In this document: positions 45,787 through 56,050 of the stretch, piece after piece
Position numbering within the stretch: position 1 is the stretch's first letter
How the letters are laid out: each line of letters begins with the position of its first letter
From: Termitomyces sp. T153
Lineage: Eukaryota; Basidiomycota; Agaricomycetes; Agaricales; Lyophyllaceae
Assembly (NCBI GenBank): GCA_018296165.2
Contig: JACKQL020000002.1
Location: forward strand, 186,001-250,000
Length of the DNA stretch: 64,000 bases
Direction of reading: 5' to 3'
Translations under genes and position numbers: made by a program
Notes under the pieces: model-generated
Seen by the model: only the letters and a program-made list of their open reading frames with translations
Told to the model about the DNA's origin: nothing
Database searches by the model: none

Positions 45787-46747
45787 CCCTGAGGTTGTCG
45801 TGATACTCTGGAATGGGTCGGAGGAACCAGGGTGTTGAGTTGATGATGGGTGGTGAAGATCGGGAATAGCAGGGGTGATTCTTGGGGTTCGGGAGATCCA
45901 GGGTAAGTGTCAGTGGCTGCGGGGAAGGTGTCAAAGTTGGCCAGGGGGCTGTCGGAGTTAGCCAGGGAGGCGTCGGAGTTAGCTGGGGTTGCGTTGGGGC
46001 TAACCAAAATAGGCGCAGGGCATGGGTGGAAGTTCGGTGGAGCGTCGGGGATTTTGGGGAATCGGGGGGTTGCTGGATGATGTGTGGGAGTCCAGGGGAT
46101 GGGTCGTGACAGGGGCATTGTGGTCCAGAGGACTTGGACACAATAGACTGAATCAAACAAGATGAGACAGAGTTGAACAAAATGAGACAGAGACAAGATG
46201 GGAATGAGAATAGATTCAGGCAGAGACATGGAACGATAACGAAATGATAACAGAATAGAGACGAGATAAGACTAGGAGACTGAGAATAAGGAAAACAAGA
46301 CACGGAACATGAAACATGAGAGGAAATGATCAGGAACACATCAGGTAAGGTAGGTAATCTCAAGACTAGAGTATGAAGAGCTACCCTACATCTTATATAC
46401 TGACTACTGGAGAGCTCTGGAAATGTCAGCTATGGTAGTGGGGCTTGGCAGAGCTCAATGGAGTCCACAGGTGTTGGTTACAACCAGAGGGTGGGCTGTG
46501 TTGATATGTTGATGGGATCAATTGTTGATGCAGTCCGTTCCAAGGTTGTCGGGATACTCCAAGGTAAGTCGGAGGAGCCAGGGAGTGGAGTTGATGATGT
46601 GTAATGGGGTCAGGCACAGTGGGGGAATGGTTCCAGGGGCTCAGGAGATTCAGAGGAAGCATTGCTGACTGCAGGGAAGATGTTGGAGTTGGCCAGGGGG
46701 CTGTCGGAGTTAGCTGAGAATGCATTGGAGTTAGCCAGAGTAGGCAC

Positions 46748-47447
46748 TATAAGACATAGAGTAGCTCTTCATACTCTGGTCTTGATATTGCTTCACATTA
46801 CCTATGGTCTGATTGTTTCTCTCTTGTGCTTTGTGTTCCATGTCTTGTTTTTGTACTCTCAGTCTCTTGGTCTGGTCTTGTCTCTATTCCATTATTGTTT
46901 TTGTTATTGTTTTGTATCTCCACCTGAATCTATTCTCATTCTTGTCTCTATCTCATCTTGACTCCATCTTATTTCATTCAACTCTGTCTCATCTCATTTG
47001 ATCCATCCCGTCCATTGTGTTCCTATCTTTTCCAACCTTAATGCCTTTGTGAACCCTGCAATTACAATTATGAATCCCAGACACTCTTTAACCAACTCCG
47101 GACCTCACTACACACTTGGCTCTGAACCCTATCAACCTCCATTAATCCCCCATCAAACTCTGGCTCCACTTCCATCACTTGCATAGCCTCTGCCTCCTCC
47201 GCACCCACAATACTTGCATACAGACTTGTGCCTGAACTCTGCCAAGCCCATCCCCCTTTCCCGCAGCTCATCCCATACTCCTCTGGACCTCCCCAGACTT
47301 ACTCAGATCAATCTCCACCAACTATCCTCACAAATCCCCAGTGTTTGGGACACCTCTGAATGCCCAGTTGTCAGTGCAGGGAATCATGTCTGCCTAGTAA
47401 GGACTCATCCAGTGTAGCTGAGCCTCCATGGTCAGCGGAACCTGACA
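46748..47447 (+). repeat. LTR F, family A, 3' part, inverted against E1
   Basis: Starts abruptly at TATAAGACATAGAGTAGC (equivalent to just after the TATA box) and runs to the LTR end GGAACCTGACA at 47447. It directly abuts E1 in opposite orientation, then joins A2 RT sequence. Confidence 0.8.
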
Positions 47448-49330
47448 GTATCCACTTCTCCTGATTGGAAATCTTGTTAACTGCCTCTGCAGTGCCAAGA
47501 CATAATCCCACTCCAGCTACAACAATGTCTGGACTACTCTGGAACATCAATGGAAGACTGCTCCCAGATCTGCCATCACCTCTTCAAGTCCTAAGTGTTG
47601 CCCTTAAATGACCAGCTCCCCCACCATCCTCCAGCATTCATGGACAACCTTCTCCACACCATGGACAATGCTTTTGCATACTTGGACAATAGTCTGACCC
47701 ACTTGAATTCTCAGGGGAACAACTGGAACATATCCACCACATCCTAGAATAACTCTGGAAGCACCACCACCATCACCCATCAGCTCTGCTATTTGTCTGC
47801 TTGCTAGCCCAAAAACCCCTCCAAATATGACCTCACTCCCTGCCACCACCACAGTCAACCTAACTAAAAACTCAATGCCCCCCTACCCTAAAACCCAATG
47901 TGTGCCCAAGGAAGCCTTTTGAGGCTGAGCAAAATGAATCCCACCACTTAGTAGTAACCCCCATTAAGTGTTTACATGTCATGCTGATTTGAATAAGAAA
48001 AGAACCCTCTACCAACTCTGAACCTCCCTTCCCACTCTGCACAACCCCTGATGCAACTCTGTCAACAAGCCAACCCCTTGATCTACCCCTTATACTGTCT
48101 CTGGGCCTCTGGTTCTCCCACTCCAGAAATGACAAATCTGTGCCCCAGACCCTAGAAATATTTGTCTTAACATACCCTGCCAACATCCCAAAGCTTCACA
48201 GACACCAGGAATACGTAAGACTCTCCTGCCCATCTATGGACTTATACTTTGGCCAGGAATAAAAAAGGACACTATGTGAAGTTGCCCAAGCAAGCACTTG
48301 TAAAACCCCCCTGCACCACCAACAACACTTCAGAGTTTAGCAAACATTTACCCAGACAAGGCCTCCACTAAAATACAAACCTCCAAACACCATCAGTCCT
48401 TGAAATCAATCCATTGACTGCCCCATACTTGGAGATCAACAGACCACAGAAACAAGCAAGCTAGACCATTGGAAAATATCCCCACCTCTACCTTGACAAC
48501 TCACAAAACAACTGGCATGCCGCACTTCCATTCTGAGGCTACCTGCTGTAACCCTCTCCACTCCAACACTGGAGTCATCCCCCCTTCTATGCTAATACAA
48601 GCTACCATCCCCAACCACACTCTGGAGTTCAGCAAACCACTTACCCAGACATGTCTCCACCAAGACACAAACCTCTAAACATCAACAATCTTGAAAACCA
48701 ACCCATTGACTGCCTCACATTGGAGATCAACAGACTACAAGAACAAGCAAACTAGACCTATAGGAAGTTTTTCCACCTCTGTGTTAACTATTTACAGAAT
48801 AGCTGGCACATAAAACTATTTCCTATTGAGTCTGCTACAACAACAACCCCCAACTCCTGGAGCTCCTTCTTGCTATGCCAACAAGGACTCCCACCTCTGG
48901 CTTACCCTCTGCCATTGTTAAAGACCTCTGTCCTTCTCTGCCAGTTTCTTCAGGGCAAATCAACACTGCCCACCAAGCATACTCAAAGCATGCCAATATC
49001 TGATATAGTACCACTTCCAACTAGACCCCCAGCAACTCCATCTGGCCCCATCAGCACAACTCTGGAATCTGAAGACTCTTGTTCAGACTCAACTACAAAG
49101 CACTCAACCTACTCCTGGGCCTGAAGAAACTCCATTCAGCAACTCCAGTTCAACTCCTTAAAAAGCATGTCCCAGGACAGTACCCCACCCATTGACACTA
49201 TCAAAACATTTAGGAGCCCTGCAGAAACTCCTCCAGCACTCCCACCAAGCTCTGGAACTCCTGTCTGCAACACTTCACCAAGTCCTGGGACCTCTGGGAC
49301 TAGTTGATATGGATGGCATTAGTAGGTGTA
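47448..49330 (+). pseudogene. Family A copy A2, pol remnant
   Basis: Starts mid-RT (LVNCLCSAKT ... YNNVWTTLE, matching A1 [10 protein letters not shown] ... YNNVQITLG) and continues through very decayed RNase H and integrase. Around 47690 HTWTIV is in the place of the catalytic motif region. A late integrase piece TGVIPPSML..ATIPNHTLEF lies near 48570-48640. Everything upstream of mid-RT is absent. More decayed than A1, but its 3' half is complete up to the LTR. Confidence 0.65.
48335..48920 (+). repeat. 293-bp tandem duplication in A2 integrase
   Basis: TTACCCAGAC recurs at 48348 and 48641, followed in both by CTCCAC.AA.A.ACAAACCTC, CCATTGACTGCC, TTGGAGATCAACAGAC and AACAAGCAA.CTAGACC. Units are about 48335-48627 and 48628-48920. 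Confidence 0.75.
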
Positions 49331-49545
49331 ACCCCCACCTCTGAATTCATTAGAGATCCAACTCCCACAAGTAACCTCCTGCATGTTTTATTTCCATTTT
49401 CTCACTTGAATCTGGAATTCCATTTGTTTCACATCAGTCTTAAGCAGGATGATGGAGATCAGTAGGTACAAGCTATAGAATACAAAACATTATAGGATGG
49501 GACTATGGAAGGCATGGAACAACAAGAAAAACAGAGTCTGACCCC
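49331..49545 (+). other. A2 sequence between pol and antisense ORF
   Basis: Aligns with 9331-9527 of A1 and includes the undisturbed equivalent of the site where family B inserted in A1 (about 49335-49345). Confidence 0.5.
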
Positions 49546-51203
49546 TCACTCCTGCTCCTCCTCTGGAACTCCTCCCTCAACTGCCCCAACCCCCAAGTCC
49601 ACCTCCATTTGTGCCCTCACTACTGCTAGGATCTCTGCAAACTCTGGCAGCACCTCCTCTACATTCACTGCTACCTCCTACCATGACCCTAGGGCTACCA
49701 CATTGTACTGCTAATGTGCTGCTAGCAGCTGCCCCTGCACCAACCTGTCCTGGATTGATGCAAATGCAGTGGACACTCTATCTAATAGGACCTGGTGCTT
49801 GCAGATCCAGCTTGGTCCAGCCCCATTAACAAGTTCTGCAGGAAAGGGTGAGACACTTACACAACATCCCAGCATGCCCCAAGGCCATTTTGCTCACTAG
49901 CCACTCCTCCTGTTTCCTTGCAGCCTCTGCCTCTGCCTGGAATAAGCCTCCCTCCTCCAAACCCTGCCATTCCTCCACCTCCTCTGGAGACTGTGCCTCC
50001 AACTGTATCAGGCATTCTCACAGACCCCACACCTGAAATACCCTTGCTGTAGCTGTCTGCACTGCCATGTCACAATCCCACCATAGCATGTCTCTCTCCT
50101 TCTGTACTGTGTCCTGATCCCCTGCCACCCTCTAGAGCTCCTTTTCTTGCATTGTCAGCATTCTCAATAGCCCCTTCACCTGGCAGCAAAGGAATGTCTT
50201 GGTGATCAAGGGCATGGGCTCAGAAGAACTTGATGGATGCCCCATCAGCACTCCTGAGCCAGAGAAATATACATGGGGCCTGGGAGGGCCTGCCATCAGC
50301 TCCTGGCCCTGCAGCCACTTGCTGGCCCATCTCTGGCAGCAGAGAGGCCCTTCAATCATTCTTGTTGCATAACACTAGAGTCCCCTCCCTTTGTCCACTC
50401 TGCAGAGGCCCCATCTTTCCTGCTAGTTGCTCTGCACTCTCCTCACCCTCCAAACCAATTCCCTAGCACATTACCCTGGCCTTCTGGCCCTTGCACAACT
50501 GCTCTCTCATTCAGCCCAGCTCCCAGCCCTGCTCTGCCATGATGCAGGCTGCATGCCACTCTAGCAAGATGGAACATTTCTTGTGCCTTGCACAACACAG
50601 AAGACAAACCAAAGAGTCTTGGTGGAACTCTGCATTTGGCCTGTTGAACTCACATAGCTCCTTTCAACAGGCACAGAGGCTGCACTGGGAAGAATCAGCA
50701 GGAGATGAATAGAATGCAGTAGTAAAAACTCATAGGAGCCTTGTTCTGGCACCACTCTAGAATCAGAGTATTCTGTGCCCACCTCAGTGCCCACCTCAGT
50801 GCCTCTGCAAACAGCTCCAGTGTCACCTGCACTTAGAGAATCCTCTGTGCCTCTAGAACAACATGCACTATCTCCAAACCAAAACTTGGCCTTGAGGAAT
50901 GCACTGCTGGCATTGAGGCTGACTGCACTGGAGCCTCACCCTGAGATGAAGCCCTCAATGGGCCCACTACTGCTGTGGCCAGTTCTACAAGGCTAAGGTT
51001 AGTAATGCATCATCTGCCAGGATCATCACTAGGGAGCCTATGACTGCAATATATTGCCTCTATCTTTTCATGATTCTGCTAACAATCATACTTAGCATGG
51101 TGGCCCTTGTACTCTGTCCACACATCAACATGGTTTTTCTTGGAAGGTGGGGGGTCAGGGAAGCAGCTGACAAAGATGCTGATGCAGATGCTGAGGAAGA
51201 CAT
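49546..51203 (-). pseudogene. Antisense ORF of family A, copy 2
   Basis: Minus-strand frame of about 552 codons, opposite to pol, with a few stops. It starts MSSSASASASLSAA at 51203. A region ELATAVVGPLRASSQGEAP aligns with copy 1. The double CX2CX6C motif is at 50574-50684, with the same 15-residue spacer as copy 1; a stop replaces one residue in the first half. The Glu/Gln-rich coiled coil at about 49850-50190 ends QEEWLVSKMALGH (copy 1: HKEWLANKVALGQ). The C-terminus VRAQMEVDLGVGAVEGG ends at TGA 49546. Independent decay with the landmarks still recognisable argues for a real former gene. Function unknown. Confidence 0.7.
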
Positions 51204-51418
51204 TGGGAAAAGTTAGGGAAACACTGGGGTAGGTCTGACCCTTTTAATTGATTGAGAAGAGCCCCCTGACAAAAGGTGGCCATGCTTTGACTTCATTTCC
51301 CATACCACCACCACTCACTGCAGTTTGGTCAATATTACTTGGCTTCAATTCTCATGCCCCTGCTGATTCCTGACTCACACTCCACATCTTGAGGGTCTTA
51401 GTGCTGAAGAGGAAGGGA

Positions 51419-52528
51419 TGTCATGACCCATTCCCAGACCTCTGCACTTCTCTCCAAGCTATCCTGCTTTCCTGGAGTTTCCCCCAACACTCTCTTGGCC
51501 TGCCCTAATCTTTGTTCACCCACAGCACCTACTCCAGCTAACTCTGATGCTTCTTCAACCAACTCCAACAGCTCTTCTGGCAAACCCCAATGTGTTTTCT
51601 GCAGGCCCCAATGCTTCCCCTACTCCTTCTGAGCCCACATAACCCCCCAACACTGTTCCCAACCCTGGCATATGTCACTGACTTGCCATCCCAGCTTACT
51701 CAACCCCAAGTCTGAAACATCATGCCCCTGGGGCAGCCCACATTCCCATTTGATCCCATCACTATATCACTGCAGCCCACTGACTGATCATAACCAACAC
51801 CCATCAACTCTGCACAGCCCCAACAAGCCCACTGCCAGAACCTACTATTCCTGGAGCAGTTCTAGTAGTTGGTATATAAGTCATAGAGTAGCATCCCATA
51901 CTCTAGTCTTGATATTGCCTAATGTTACCTATGTGCTTCTTGTTATGTTTTCTCTTCTCTCAGTCTCCTGGTCTTGCCTCATCTCTATTTCTTGTATTGT
52001 CTTGTTATTGTTTCATGTTTCTGCTTTGATCTATATTCATTCTTGTCTTAATCTTGCTTCAACTCCATCTTGTCTTACTTGTCTCTATTTCCTTTATTGT
52101 GCCCAAGTCTCCTTCAACTCTAATGTCATTACAAACTCTGCACTTACAATCATGACTCCCCAAGCATTTATAACTAACTCCAGACCTTGCTCTACACTTG
52201 GCTCTAAAACCTATCAACATCAATTGATTCCCAATCAAACCCTAGCCCTGCTCCCATCACTTTTGTAACCTCCATTTGTCCACACCCTTCCCTACTTGCC
52301 TCCAGACTTGTACCTAGAACTTCTCCAAGCCCAATCTTTCCTTGTACCTTGTCTTAGACTTCCCCAGACCACTTTAGACTTACTTGGACTGCTTCCACTG
52401 GCTCACCCTTGTAAGTATCTGAAGCCCAGACCTCTCCAAAGCACTAGGTTATCAGTGCAGGACATTGCATCTGCCTAGTAAGGACTTGCCCAGTTAAGCT
52501 GAGCCTCTGTGGTTAGCAGAACATAAGA
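51419..52528 (+). repeat. 3' LTR of A2
   Basis: 1110 bases starting TGTCATGACCC after the purine tract GAAGAGGAAGGGA; the terminal CTGACA has decayed. Followed directly by copia sequence, the same arrangement as A1. Confidence 0.88.
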
Positions 52529-55500
52529 GGAATGGTTCCTACCCAACAACTTCAGAGCTTGGAGAGTCCCAATCTGCCTAGCCAACAACTAGACCATTTA
52601 CTCAGCTGGCAAGGGATCAGTGTGGTTCAGGCCTTCAGAAAGGAGTAGAGATGGTGATGAGTTGAGGGATATCATTATCACCAACATTTTGTTCATACCA
52701 AGTCTCTCTAACAATGAACTTTCTATCACCACTCTCTTCATGCACCATGGTTTCACTGTAACATTTCATAGACATAAAGTATTTTTCTCCATTCAGGATG
52801 AGTTAGCCTTCACTGCCACTATTAACAGAGCACTCACTTCATATGTTGATGATACAACTCTTGTTTCACCACTGAGACCAATTACCAGTGTTAACACAGC
52901 AGTTGCAGGCATGGACAGACCATTGTTACACTGCTGGATGTGCCACCTAGGTGCCAATTGGATGGAGCAGCTGATCAAAGAAGATCTGACCAAAGACCTG
53001 AAGGTATCTTCAAACACACCACTACTCAAAGTCTGTAAGCCTTGCATAGCAGGGAAGCAACACAGAGCTCCTTTCAGATTGATCTTGGATAGAGCCACCA
53101 ATGTGCTGGACTGAGTATTCAGTGACATACATGGCCCTATGCCCATTGGCACTCACCAAACCAACAGATGATGGTGAGCTACCTTTGGTGATGACAGTAC
53201 CTGATGGATGCAAGCTTGTGACATGTTCAAGAAAAGCAACCTCTTCTAGGCTTTCAAGATGTACAAAATACAAGTCAAGAAACAAACTGGGAAAAGGATA
53301 AAATGTATCTATATAGATCAGGGAGGAGATTACACTTCCTGTGAGTTTAGAAGGTTCTGCAAGTCCAAATGGATTCAGATCAAATATACAAACACAGGCA
53401 CACTACAACAGAATAGGGTAGCTGAGTGGATGAACAGAACTATCTCTGATGCCATCACATCCAGTTAGTTGAGGCAAACCTATAGCCCAGCTTCTGGTCC
53501 TATGCACTTAATACTTACTGCCACATCCACAACCAATGCCCTACTTCTGCACTCCCATGCAATCAGACTTTGTTTGAAGCATGCAAGAACAAAAAACCAC
53601 AGGTCAGGCACCTGCACATCTTTGGCTGTGCTGCATACATGCTTGTCTCCAAAAAGAAGAGGAAGACCCTCCAGGGCCATACTGTTTCAGGTGTATTCAT
53701 TGGGTACTCTGACAAACAGGTTGAGTGGCACATTTATATACCCAGCACCAAGAAGGTCATAGTCTCCAGGGATGTAATCTTCAACAAAACACACTTCCCT
53801 GGGCTTTCCTTTGCCAAAATGCCTTCCCCACCCTGATTGAGCACATTCAAAAACCTCCCTATTTACAAATCATACAACAAAGATGTGACTGCTATGCCAG
53901 AGCATATCAATGCCCCCAGCATTGTTGAAGCCAATGATGACACACCTTTTGCAGAAGGTGAAGCTGATAACATCACACTGGTGGAAGTTCAAGAGCATGA
54001 ACTGATGGGAGTTGCATCCAAGCTGGTGAGAGGCATAGATGATGCTGCTGCTGAAGCAGCCAAACATCAACTTATAGGCCTACTAGAACTGCCACAACCT
54101 GCTTGCATGCCTCAACAATCCAAACCCCTGCTGCCATCCAGAAAACCAAGCCATTGCACCTGCTATCCAACATGCAATCAAAATACCAACTACAATGGCA
54201 CCATTGAACACCAAGAGAATTGCAAATTGTCCATAGTATGCAAGCCCCTGCAAGTGCCAGCACCTTTGCCCTATCCAGTACTACCTCCAACAACCAGCAG
54301 CCCCTGTGGGACATCAATGTGGGAGATGTTGACAAACATGGAGAGCAGGAGGTAAACCTCACTTTGAATATCAACTCAGATAAAGCCTTACTTTTTGCTG
54401 GACAGGTGTATGTTGAGCTTAGGCTGGACTTTAGTGGGTTTGAAGCCCTCTGTGCAAACACCTCTTATGCACACAAGGTTGGCACACACAACACAAATCT
54501 GCATAGCTACAAGGAGGCAATGGCAAGTGAAAATGCAGTGGAATGGTACAAAGCAATGTGTGAAGAGATGAACTCACTAAAAGTGAATGGTACATGGCAC
54601 CCAGTTTACCTCCCTCTGAGTTGGAAAGCAATTGGGTCATAGTGGGTCTTCAAGGTAAAGCACTCATCAGACCAAGCCATTCAGAGCTTCAAGGCACATG
54701 TTGTAGCACAGGAATACAGTCAACATCCAGGTGTTAACTTCAATCAGACATTCACTCCTACTGCATGGTGGGCCACAGTTAAAACCATTCTCACACTTGC
54801 AGCAGTTGAGGACATGTACCTGGAGTCAGTGGATATCTTGTCAGCTTTCCTCCATGGTGTGTTCAATGCTGATTTCTACATGAAATTCATGAAAGGTTTG
54901 CCTGAAGAAGTACCTCCCAATGAAGTGCAGAAGCCAGGTGAAAGACAAGCTGTCAGGAAACTGGAGAAGGGTCTATATAGACTCAAAAAAGGCACTCACC
55001 TGTGGAATAGGAGGATGCATGAAGTTCTCCTGAAGCTTGGATTAATGCACATTGTCTCTGATCCATGCATATTGTTATTCCCATACATGTCAGCAACATG
55101 ACCATAGCCTCCAAATCCCACCTCACCATCCTCAAAGTCATCAGCAAGCTTGGAAAGTACTTCAACTTGCAACACCTTGGCTATGCCATGAGGCTATTGG
55201 GCATTGTTGTTACCAGAGATAGAACAAAACAAAAACTTTGGATCAACAAAAAGGCCTATGCCCTCAAAGTCCTATTCTGCTTCAATATGCTTGACTGTAA
55301 AGCAGTCTCCACCCCTTTAGACCCTGGAATTAGACTCTCCAAGTCTGATTTTCTGCAAACCCCTGACAAAATCAAAGAAATGCACACTTGCCCCTATATC
55401 CAAGCCACTGCCACTCTGCTTTACCTTTCCATCTGTACTTGCTCTAAGATAGCTCATGCTGTGGGCATTCTCTGCCATGTAAACTCATGCCCAGGCCCCA

Positions 55501-55612
55501 AACACTGGAGAGCTGTCAAACACCTCATGCATTTTATTTGAGGTACACTGGATTATAGAATTGAGTATTCTGCTGGTGCCACCATGCCAGGCTCCTGGAC
55601 TGTAGCTTGTCT
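52529..55612 (+). pseudogene. Ty1/copia pol remnant, copy 2
   Basis: Frames in order: protease tail (NILFIPSLSNNELSITTLF), GAG-pre-integrase (WMCHLGANWMEQLI ... CKPCIAGKQHRAPF), integrase with DIHGPMP, YIDQGGDYTS and LQQNRVAEWMN. RT spans about 54500-55150 (FKAHVVAQEYSQHPGVNF, ESVDILSAFLHG, LYRLKKGTHLWN). The active site is HVSNMTIASKS at about 55086, where YVDD is expected, so both catalytic Asp are lost. A thumb-side frame is at 55065-55541. RNase H is missing: the frame ends at GSWTVACL and joins unrelated sequence. The 5' part is displaced by A2. Confidence 0.8.
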
Positions 55613-56050
55613 ATAATATATGGGACAACTTCTGGGAAAGTCACTGTGCACCTATTATATGTGATGACATTTGGATTGTGCTGATTCAAATTTGTCAGTG
55701 CTGACAAATGCTGACAAAGATACACCCTTTGATGGTGATAACATCAGATGTGGCTGTTTTGCTGCTCTTCAGATGCATTTTGAACCAAAAACAATGGTAG
55801 ACAACTTTGATAGATATGAACCATCCTTTGACTATGTGTGAAAGGTGCCAGACTTGATATTTCAGGCAATATTTAACTATTTTCAGCCTTACTTATATGA
55901 AATGTACTGTCTTCTAATGCACCTCCTCAAAAAGCACTTCTAGCTGTTCTTTAGGAGAAAAACATGTCTCATGCATGGATTTCTTATCAAAATAAGTTCA
56001 GAACAATGAATTTATGATCAAAAATAGTCAAAGAAGTGGTGTAAGATGTT
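55613..56050. other. CpG-poor unassigned stretch before the helicase
   Basis: No confident homology. The plus strand gives short pieces such as MHFEPKTMVDNFDRYEPSFDYV with stops. It may be upstream sequence of the Helitron-type gene or another old repeat. Confidence 0.3.

Larger units (their letters stand above)
43644..46111 (-). repeat. LTR E2, family A, nested in E1
   Basis: Complete reverse LTR, own sequence 43644-44527 and 45792-46111 (about 1204 bases). Perfect duplication GGGGC at 43639-43643 and 46112-46116. Confidence 0.92.
43239..46747 (-). repeat. LTR E1, family A, outermost of a three-deep stack
   Basis: Reverse-oriented LTR in D. Own sequence 43239-43643 and 46117-46747. Its outer end is missing: about 100 bases before the expected terminal GTGACA it switches to an opposite-orientation LTR (46748-47447). 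CpG-poor. Confidence 0.8.

Noticed and set aside
45263..46363. 366-codon minus-strand ORF with ANSDASP repeats
   Set aside because: It spans LTRs E3, E2 and E1 and their minisatellite; coding potential is an accident of LTR repeats lacking stops.
47448..49330. A2 pol as the continuation of element D after the LTR stack
   Set aside because: The A2 RT starts again at a segment already present in D and aligns with family A, not family B, so they are different elements.
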